From Alopecurus myosuroides (Eukaryota > Streptophyta > Magnoliopsida > Poales > Poaceae), in the NCBI GenBank assembly GCA_028641055.1, contig CM054061.1, positions 31,793,523 through 31,857,522 of the forward strand: a stretch of DNA of 64,000 bases, read 5' to 3'. The notes under the pieces are model-generated. The model searched no databases. It was not told where the DNA came from and worked only from the letters and a program-made list of their open reading frames with translations. Shown piece by piece: positions 62,754 through 64,000 of this stretch; within the stretch, counting starts at the first letter, position 1; each line of letters begins with the position of its first letter. Position numbers and translations under genes: made by a program.

Positions 62754-64000
62754 GAGTTGGTATCAGAGCCATCCTGACTTTAGGAGACCTTAGTTTAGCA
62801 TGGACGTTAGATAGGAAAACAAAACTATTTTGGTGAAAACTATATTACTGCCAAAAATGTTTCTATCTCATAAACCCTAAGCATGGTTTCCATTTTTCTT
62901 ATATTTTCAAAAAACTATTGACTTGTTTATCAAACAAACTTTTGAAGAAAACTAGAGAAAATAGTAAACATACCTTGTTTGTCTTTTGTTTCCATGACTC
63001 CAAATATTTTCGAAATAAATAAACATAAGTTTAAAAAAAAAATGGTTTTCGTTTAAAAGTATATCAAAAAGTTTTCTTCTGTTACTTCTCTATTAAAAAT
63101 TACATACTTGGCGATGTCCCGAGAAGACCTTAGTGGTTAGCAACCCGAAGAAAAAGAAACTTTCTTCCGAAGACCTCAACATCAAGAGGAGATAAAGAGG
63201 AGACCTCAACGACCCTTTTATCGACCCAGACCCATAGGAATTGATAGGTTTCGCTCAGTTGTTTTACTTGAGCTAACCCGTTCTTCAGCGGTAATAGACG
63301 TTTGCTGGTGCTTAAAATACCTGGTTTGCCTTTGACTGTGTGCTGTTTGTTAAATGAATTGTGTTTGTTGGATTGTCTTGCTTTGTTCTGATTGAGTAGT
63401 TTTTCACAACTCTGTTTATCAGCATGAAAAACTTTCCTTTTTACCATTTTGGCACCAGTGTTTCAACATGTTAACAAGATAGTGCACCCATATTCCTCTG
63501 TTTTTCCCACAACACCCAGAAGCAGAAGAAGAATCATTTCAGAGCTACAATTTTCTCTGGAACTTCAAAGGGATACATGATTCGAGGGATAACATTGCAC
63601 CAGACTAATGAAAGTTTCAGAAAGTAAGATACAAGTCTGATTCTAAACGCAGACCACTACACCCACTCTGGTGTAGACACTAACATTGCCTAGCCCTCGC
63701 TGGCTGGAACCTGGTCTGACGGTGAGCTAGTCTCACCTGACGCTGAACACCGAGTCAGGCGACGGCGAAGCCCCTCTAGTCTTCCTGGCCTTGTGCCGCC
63801 AGCTTGGACCTCCACAACTGCAGCCACCGGCGCCACTGCTCGTCCTTCTTCCATCGCGGTATCACTCCTGGCGCCAGACCACCAGTCATGGATGTCCCAG
63901 GCTGCAAAGATCATGGCTAACAGGATCACCGTGACTGATCCCACTAGGCAAACACTGAAGAGTAGCACGATAAGCACGTGCTCCAAGAAATTTGCTCGCT
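62754..64000 (+). other. Interior of long-LTR element, right copy, with primer site; continues past window
   Basis: The primer site tggtatcagagcc (62758-62770) fits initiator-methionine tRNA. 62771-63522 is non-coding, and from 63523 it repeats the left interior copy (offset 8058 bp). No gag or pol is seen up to the window end. Confidence 0.78.
63690..64000 (-). CDS. Antisense membrane-protein frame, second copy, start beyond window
   Basis: Same frame as 55632-56000. It is open from the stop to the window edge, reading RANFLEHVLIVLLFSVCLVG and the rest without a break. In the visible part one residue differs (Leu for Ile in the membrane segment). The N-terminal part, ATG and TATA box lie outside the window. 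Confidence 0.42.
   Translation of the reverse strand, partial: RANFLEHVLIVLLFSVCLVGSVTVILLAMIFAAWDIHDWWSGARSDTAMEEGRAVAPVAAVVEVQAGGTRPGRLEGLRRRLTRCSASGETSSPSDQVPASEG

Overview
The window is nuclear DNA of a cool-season grass (Pooideae; Triticeae or a close relative such as oat). Three things point there. One intact gene closely matches the barley aspartic proteinase phytepsin, with a full set of plant introns. A copia LTR starts with the Angela/WIS/BARE-type terminus. The gypsy elements have Athila-type primer sites (TGGTGCCGTTGCCGGGG) or iMet-tRNA sites (TGGTATC.GAGC). There is no sign of bacterial, organellar or CRISPR sequence. Most of the 64 kb is retrotransposon, and most open frames in it are chance.

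Layout. 1-7527: a non-autonomous LTR retrotransposon with giant LTRs (4.18 kb, around a 0.94 kb interior). 7528-42705 (minus strand): a dead SUD1/CER9-like (yeast Doa10, animal MARCH6 family) ER ubiquitin-ligase gene. Its N-terminal RINGv exon is at 42.5 kb and its C-terminal exons are at 7.5-10.3 kb. The two halves are separated by a 30.7 kb retrotransposon stack (10292-41003) bounded by the target duplication caagt. The stack holds two Athila-like elements abutting LTR to LTR (10292-34359 and 34360-41003). A third Athila-like element sits inside the first (12659-27480, duplication ctccc). A fourth LTR element sits inside an LTR of the third (19786-26691, duplication accca). An Angela-like solo LTR (31434-33748, duplication gagag) sits in the first element and itself contains a hAT-like DNA transposon (32286-33271).

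44798-50370 (minus strand): a complete phytepsin-type vacuolar aspartic proteinase gene of 508 codons. It has 13 coding exons, a 5'-UTR intron, a TATA box and several small tandem duplications in its introns. It is the only gene here that I believe is functional.

50881-51823: the remains of a PIF/Harbinger-like transposon. 51824-64000: a tandem arrangement of long-LTR gypsy-like elements (LTR - interior - 6.1 kb LTR - interior). Both interior copies carry the same antisense open frame for a small membrane protein, and a TATA box can be seen on that strand in the first copy.

All boundaries, exon junctions and target duplications were read by eye from the sequence. Family names rest on remembered protein and terminus similarity, not on a search.
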